Part shown: positions 6,016 to 8,879 of the stretch, piece by piece | How the letters are laid out: every line of letters begins with the position of its first letter | Numbering within the stretch: the first letter of the stretch is position 1 | NCBI GenBank assembly: GCA_937958295.1 | Contig: CALFEY010000096.1 | Span: 1-8,879 of the forward strand | Direction: 5' to 3' | Source: an uncultured Pseudomonadota bacterium | GTDB lineage: Bacteria > Pseudomonadota > Gammaproteobacteria > Burkholderiales > Casimicrobiaceae | DNA length: 8,879 bases | Program-made: the position numbers and the translations under genes | The notes under the pieces: model-generated | Databases searched by the model: none | What the model was told of the DNA's origin: nothing | Seen by the model: only the letters and a program-made list of their open reading frames with translations

Positions 6016-7098
6016 ATGACCGAAGCCGACGTCCAGAAGGTGCTCGCCACCACGATCGACCCCATAGCGGGACGCGACTTCGTGAGCGGGAAGTCCGTGC
6101 GCAAGGTCGCCGTGAGCGGCGGCGACGTCGCCATCGAGCTCGCGCTGGGCTATCCCGCCCGGAGCCGGCATGACCTGCTGCGCAAGATCGTGATCGACGC
6201 GGTGAGCGCGATACCCGGCGTGGGACGCGTCACGGTCGACATCGGTACGCGGATCGTGTCGCATGCGGTGCAGCGGGGCGTGAAGCTCATCCCCGGCGTG
6301 AAGAACATCGTGGCCGTGGCGAGCGGCAAGGGTGGCGTGGGCAAGTCCACCACCGCGGTGAACCTCGCGATCGCGCTGGCGCAGGAAGGCGCCACCGTGG
6401 GTATCCTCGACGCCGACATCTACGGGCCCTCGCAGCCCATGATGCTGGGCCTCACGGGCCGTCCGGAGTCGAAGGACGGCAAGAGCATCGAGCCCCTCGA
6501 GGCGCACGGCGTGCAGGCCATGTCGATCGGCTTCATGATCGACCAGGACACGCCCATGGTCTGGCGCGGACCCATGGTCACCCAGGCGCTCGAGCAGCTC
6601 CTCAAGGACACGCGCTGGCGCGAGGTGGACTACCTCGTCGTCGACATGCCGCCCGGCACCGGTGACATCCAGCTCACGCTCGCACAGAAGGTCCCGGTCA
6701 CCGGGGCGGTCATCGTCACCACGCCGCAGGACATCGCGCTCATCGACGCCCGCAAGGGCCTCAAGATGTTCGAGAAGGTGGGCGTGCCCATCGTCGGCGT
6801 GGTGGAGAACATGAGCATCCACATCTGCAGCCAATGCGGCCATGCGGAGCACATCTTCGGCGAGGGCGGCGCGGCGAAGCTGTGTGCCGACTACAAGGTG
6901 CCGTTCCTCGGCAGCCTCCCGCTCGACATCCGCATTCGCGAGCAGGCCGATTCCGGACAGCCCACCGTGGCATCCGACCCCGCGAGCAAGGCGGCGGAGC
7001 TGTACCGAGACATCGCGCGCAAGGTGGCGGTGTCGGTGGCGGAGAAGGCCGCCGATTTCTCGTCGCGGTTCCCGAACATCGTGGTGCAGAACACCTGA
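6016..7098 (+). CDS. apbC: Iron-sulfur cluster carrier ATPase Mrp/ApbC
   Basis: A 360-residue cytoplasmic P-loop NTPase of the Mrp/NBP35 family, which binds a bridging [4Fe-4S] cluster as a dimer and delivers it to apoproteins. An N-terminal MIP18/DUF59 domain occupies about residues 1-80. The NTPase domain begins at IPGVKNIVAVASGKGGVGKST, with the deviant Walker A GKGGVGKST at 104-112. DADIYGPSQP (132-141) and DMPPGTGDIQLTL (210-222) are the family nucleotide and switch motifs. The cluster ligands are the CxxC pair Cys271 and Cys274 in ICSQCGHAEHIF. The length is normal for proteobacterial Mrp. The start is the ATG at 6016-6018; the frame is open upstream, but that part overlaps metG antisense and looks non-coding. 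No Shine-Dalgarno sequence precedes it. Its TGA overlaps the ATG of the next gene by one base, so the two are probably translationally coupled. Confidence 0.96.
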   Translation: MTEADVQKVLATTIDPIAGRDFVSGKSVRKVAVSGGDVAIELALGYPARSRHDLLRKIVIDAVSAIPGVGRVTVDIGTRIVSHAVQRGVKLIPGVKNIVAVASGKGGVGKSTTAVNLAIALAQEGATVGILDADIYGPSQPMMLGLTGRPESKDGKSIEPLEAHGVQAMSIGFMIDQDTPMVWRGPMVTQALEQLLKDTRWREVDYLVVDMPPGTGDIQLTLAQKVPVTGAVIVTTPQDIALIDARKGLKMFEKVGVPIVGVVENMSIHICSQCGHAEHIFGEGGAAKLCADYKVPFLGSLPLDIRIREQADSGQPTVASDPASKAAELYRDIARKVAVSVAEKAADFSSRFPNIVVQNT

Positions 7099-8462
7099 TG
7101 CGCCTGTTGCGTGCCGCGGCCCTCGCCGCGGGCCTCGTGGCAGGGGGCACCGCCGCGGCGCTCCCCAACGACGCGGCCGTGCGGGCGATTCTCGCCGAGC
7201 GCATCGCGCAGAAGCAGGGAGTGGGGTTCGCGGTGGTGCTCGTCGAAGGCGGGCGCGCGCGCGTAGTGACGGCCGGCAGCGCTCAACGTGGAGGCCCGGA
7301 CATCGACGCCGACACGCTCTTCGAGATCGGCTCGATCACCAAGACCTTCACCGCCCTGCTCCTCGCACAGCGCGTGACGGCCGGGGACCTGGCTCTCGAT
7401 ACCCCGGTGGCCAAGCTGCTTCCCGAAGGCGCGGCGGGCCTCGCGCGTGACGGCCGCGCGGTGACCCTCGGCCAGCTCGCCACGCACACCTCGGGACTGC
7501 CTCGCCTGCCCGGTAACGTGGCCCCGGCCGATCGCGCCGATCCGTATGCCGACTACGATGCGGCGCGGCTCGTCGCGGCGCTGGCGGGCACCCCGCTCAC
7601 GCGTGATCCGCCGGCGCCTTACGAGTACTCCAATTTCGGCATGGGCCTGCTGGGCTACGCGCTCACTTACCGCGATGGCGGCTACGACCGGGTGCTGCGC
7701 GAGCGCGTTCTGGTGCCGCTCGGGATGCACGACACCGGCGCCGTGCCCGCGCCCTCGCGGGCAGCGCGGCGGGCTGCCGGCCACGGCCGCGACCTTGCCC
7801 CCGTGCCCGCGTGGCACTACGCCGCCCTGGCCGGCGCCGGCGCGCTGCGGTCGTCGGCGCGCGACATGGCGAAGTACCTCCAGGCGGCGATGGAGCCGGG
7901 GGCCGGCCCGCTCGGGGCGGCCTTCCTGCTGGCCGAGACGCCACTGGCCCAGGGCCCCTCGCCGCAGACGCGAGTCGGACTCGCCTGGCACGTCACGGCC
8001 CGTCACGGTCGCACGTTTACCTGGCACAACGGCAGCACGTTTGGCTTTGTCGGCATGGTGGCCTTCGACGCCGTTCGGCGGGAAGGCGTGGTCGTGCTCG
8101 CCAATGCCGCCATCAGCGTGGACGACGTCGCCCTTCACCTGCTCGACCCCGCGCATCCCCTGGCCACGCCGAGCGCCGAACGCCGGGCGGTGAAGCTCGA
8201 GTCCGCCGCGCTCGGTCGCTTGCCTGGACGCTACGAGCTCGCGCCGGGGTTCATCCTCGTCGTGACGCGCGACGGCGATCGACTCTTCGCGCAGGCCACG
8301 GGCCAGGGCGCGGCCGAGATCTTCGCGGCGTCCGACCTCGAATTCTTCTACCGGGCAGTGGATGCGCAGCTGGTGTTCGAGCGCAGCGGCGACGGCACGA
8401 TCGCCGGCGTGGTGCTGCACCAGGGCGGGCGCAAGGTGCCCGGCAAGCGCGTCGGGCCGTAA
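7098..8462 (+). CDS. Periplasmic class C beta-lactamase-like serine hydrolase with DUF3471 domain
   Basis: A 454-residue exported serine hydrolase of the beta-lactamase / penicillin-binding protein fold (PF00144 type). Residues 1-21 form a probable signal peptide with a TAA-A cleavage region. The catalytic domain covers about 25-345: SITK at 79-82 supplies the nucleophile Ser79 and base Lys82, YSN at 177-179 is the second motif, and HNG at 310-312 stands in for the KTG box. HNG is usual in AmpH-, EstB- and peptidase-like members, so a carboxypeptidase or esterase role is more likely than true beta-lactam resistance. About residues 366-447 match DUF3471, with GRYELAPGFILVVTRDGDRLFAQ and ending VVLHQGGR. 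The ATG shares its A with the mrp stop (TGATG). dcd follows after 35 bases with no terminator. The substrate is unknown. The link to mrp and dcd appears to be transcriptional only. Confidence 0.9.
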   Translation: MRLLRAAALAAGLVAGGTAAALPNDAAVRAILAERIAQKQGVGFAVVLVEGGRARVVTAGSAQRGGPDIDADTLFEIGSITKTFTALLLAQRVTAGDLALDTPVAKLLPEGAAGLARDGRAVTLGQLATHTSGLPRLPGNVAPADRADPYADYDAARLVAALAGTPLTRDPPAPYEYSNFGMGLLGYALTYRDGGYDRVLRERVLVPLGMHDTGAVPAPSRAARRAAGHGRDLAPVPAWHYAALAGAGALRSSARDMAKYLQAAMEPGAGPLGAAFLLAETPLAQGPSPQTRVGLAWHVTARHGRTFTWHNGSTFGFVGMVAFDAVRREGVVVLANAAISVDDVALHLLDPAHPLATPSAERRAVKLESAALGRLPGRYELAPGFILVVTRDGDRLFAQATGQGAAEIFAASDLEFFYRAVDAQLVFERSGDGTIAGVVLHQGGRKVPGKRVGP

Positions 8463-8485
8463 GACGGGATGCAAACGGGAAAAAC

Positions 8486-8491
8486 AGGGAG
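8486..8491 (+). promoter_or_regulatory. Ribosome binding site deciding the GTG start of dcd
   Basis: AGGGAG lies six bases before the GTG at 8498. No in-frame ATG is found between the hydrolase stop and the conserved Dcd N-terminus, so this site supports a GTG start. Confidence 0.65.
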
Positions 8492-8497
8492 CTGCGA

Positions 8498-8879
8498 GTG
8501 ATCAAGTCCGACCGCTGGATCCGCCGGATGGCGGCGTCGACAGGGATGATCGATCCGTTCGAGCCGGGGCAGGTGCGCGAGGTCGACGGCCGGCGCATCG
8601 TGTCCTACGGCACGTCGAGCTATGGCTACGACATCCGCTGCTCGCGCGAATTCAAGATTTTCACGAACATCAACTCGACCATCGTCGATCCCAAGGCCTT
8701 CGATGCGGGGTCGTTCGTGGACTTCCACGGCGATGTCTGCATCATCCCGCCCAACTCGTTCGCGCTCGCCCGCACGGTCGAGTACTTCCGCATTCCGCGC
8801 AACGTGCTGACCATCTGCCTGGGCAAGAGCACGTATGCGCGTTGCGGCATCATCGTCAACGTGACCCCGTTCGAGCCGG
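8498..8879 (+). CDS. dcd: dCTP deaminase, N-terminal part (cut by window edge)
   Basis: The first 127 codons of dCTP deaminase, a cytoplasmic homotrimeric enzyme that turns dCTP into dUTP and ammonia for dTTP synthesis. The protein starts IKSDRWIRRMA after the GTG and continues with VSYGTSSYGYDIRC (35-48), FKIFTNINSTIVDPK (52-66), DVCIIPPNSFALARTVEYFRIP (79-100) and GKSTYARCGIIVNVTPFEP (109-127). The GKSTYAR segment corresponds to the GRSSLAR motif of the E. coli enzyme, whose arginine acts at the active site. The catalytic glutamate (in a LEF segment) should follow just outside the window. The family length is about 190 residues, so roughly one third is missing. This is the sequence type seen in betaproteobacteria. 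It lies 35 bases after the serine hydrolase gene on the same strand and is probably co-transcribed with it and mrp. Confidence 0.95.
   Translation, partial: MIKSDRWIRRMAASTGMIDPFEPGQVREVDGRRIVSYGTSSYGYDIRCSREFKIFTNINSTIVDPKAFDAGSFVDFHGDVCIIPPNSFALARTVEYFRIPRNVLTICLGKSTYARCGIIVNVTPFEP

Noticed and set aside
5877..6134. Upstream extension of the metG frame to 6134
   Set aside because: It would cross the predicted promoter region and run antisense over the mrp start. MetRS proteins start within a few residues of the FVTTALPYANG segment.
7098..8462. Calling the serine hydrolase an antibiotic-resistance beta-lactamase
   Set aside because: The third motif is HNG and not KTG, a DUF3471 domain is attached, and the gene lies in a housekeeping operon. 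Resistance cannot be supported from sequence.
6891..8474. A 527-codon minus-strand frame opposite the serine hydrolase
   Set aside because: The plus strand carries a signal peptide and SxxK, YxN and HNG motifs plus a DUF3471 tail. The reverse frame shows no recognisable protein.

Overview
The window looks like core chromosome from a GC-rich betaproteobacterium. The base composition is strongly GC-rich by eye, with G or C at most third codon positions. The partial Dcd at the right edge reads like the long betaproteobacterial form of dCTP deaminase, and a divergent metG / mrp pair followed by dcd is, from memory, a familiar betaproteobacterial arrangement. I cannot name a genus. There are no RNA genes, insertion sequences, CRISPR arrays or phage genes, and coding is dense with no gene-free stretch above 150 bases.

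Layout. Bases 1-43 hold the last codons of an unidentified plus-strand gene. A minus-strand peptidase E-like S51 serine peptidase (71-772) follows. It is divergent from a plus-strand exported DUF3616 protein (861-1859). That gene converges on a minus-strand pair transcribed as metG then sulP: methionyl-tRNA synthetase (3735-5876) and a SulP/STAS anion transporter (1895-3715). A GC-rich hairpin (1863-1896) lies where the two transcripts meet. Divergent from metG, across a 139-base promoter region, is a plus-strand run: mrp/apbC (6016-7098), a periplasmic class C beta-lactamase-like serine hydrolase with a C-terminal DUF3471 domain (7098-8462), and the start of dcd (8498 to the window edge).

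How the genes relate. MetG, Mrp and Dcd are cytoplasmic housekeeping proteins for tRNA charging, Fe-S cluster delivery and dUTP/dTTP supply. The serine hydrolase, the DUF3616 protein and SulP act in the envelope. The hydrolase overlaps mrp by one base and is followed by dcd after 35 bases, so mrp-hydrolase-dcd is probably one transcript. MetG and SulP are joined by 19 bases that contain an 8-codon reading frame whose start overlaps the metG stop and whose stop overlaps the sulP start.

I see no clear new multi-gene system. The points most worth checking are the metG-sulP mini-reading-frame, the hydrolase sitting between mrp and dcd, the mirrored -10 elements between metG and mrp, the run of eight C in the metG linker, and the uncharacterised DUF3616 protein.
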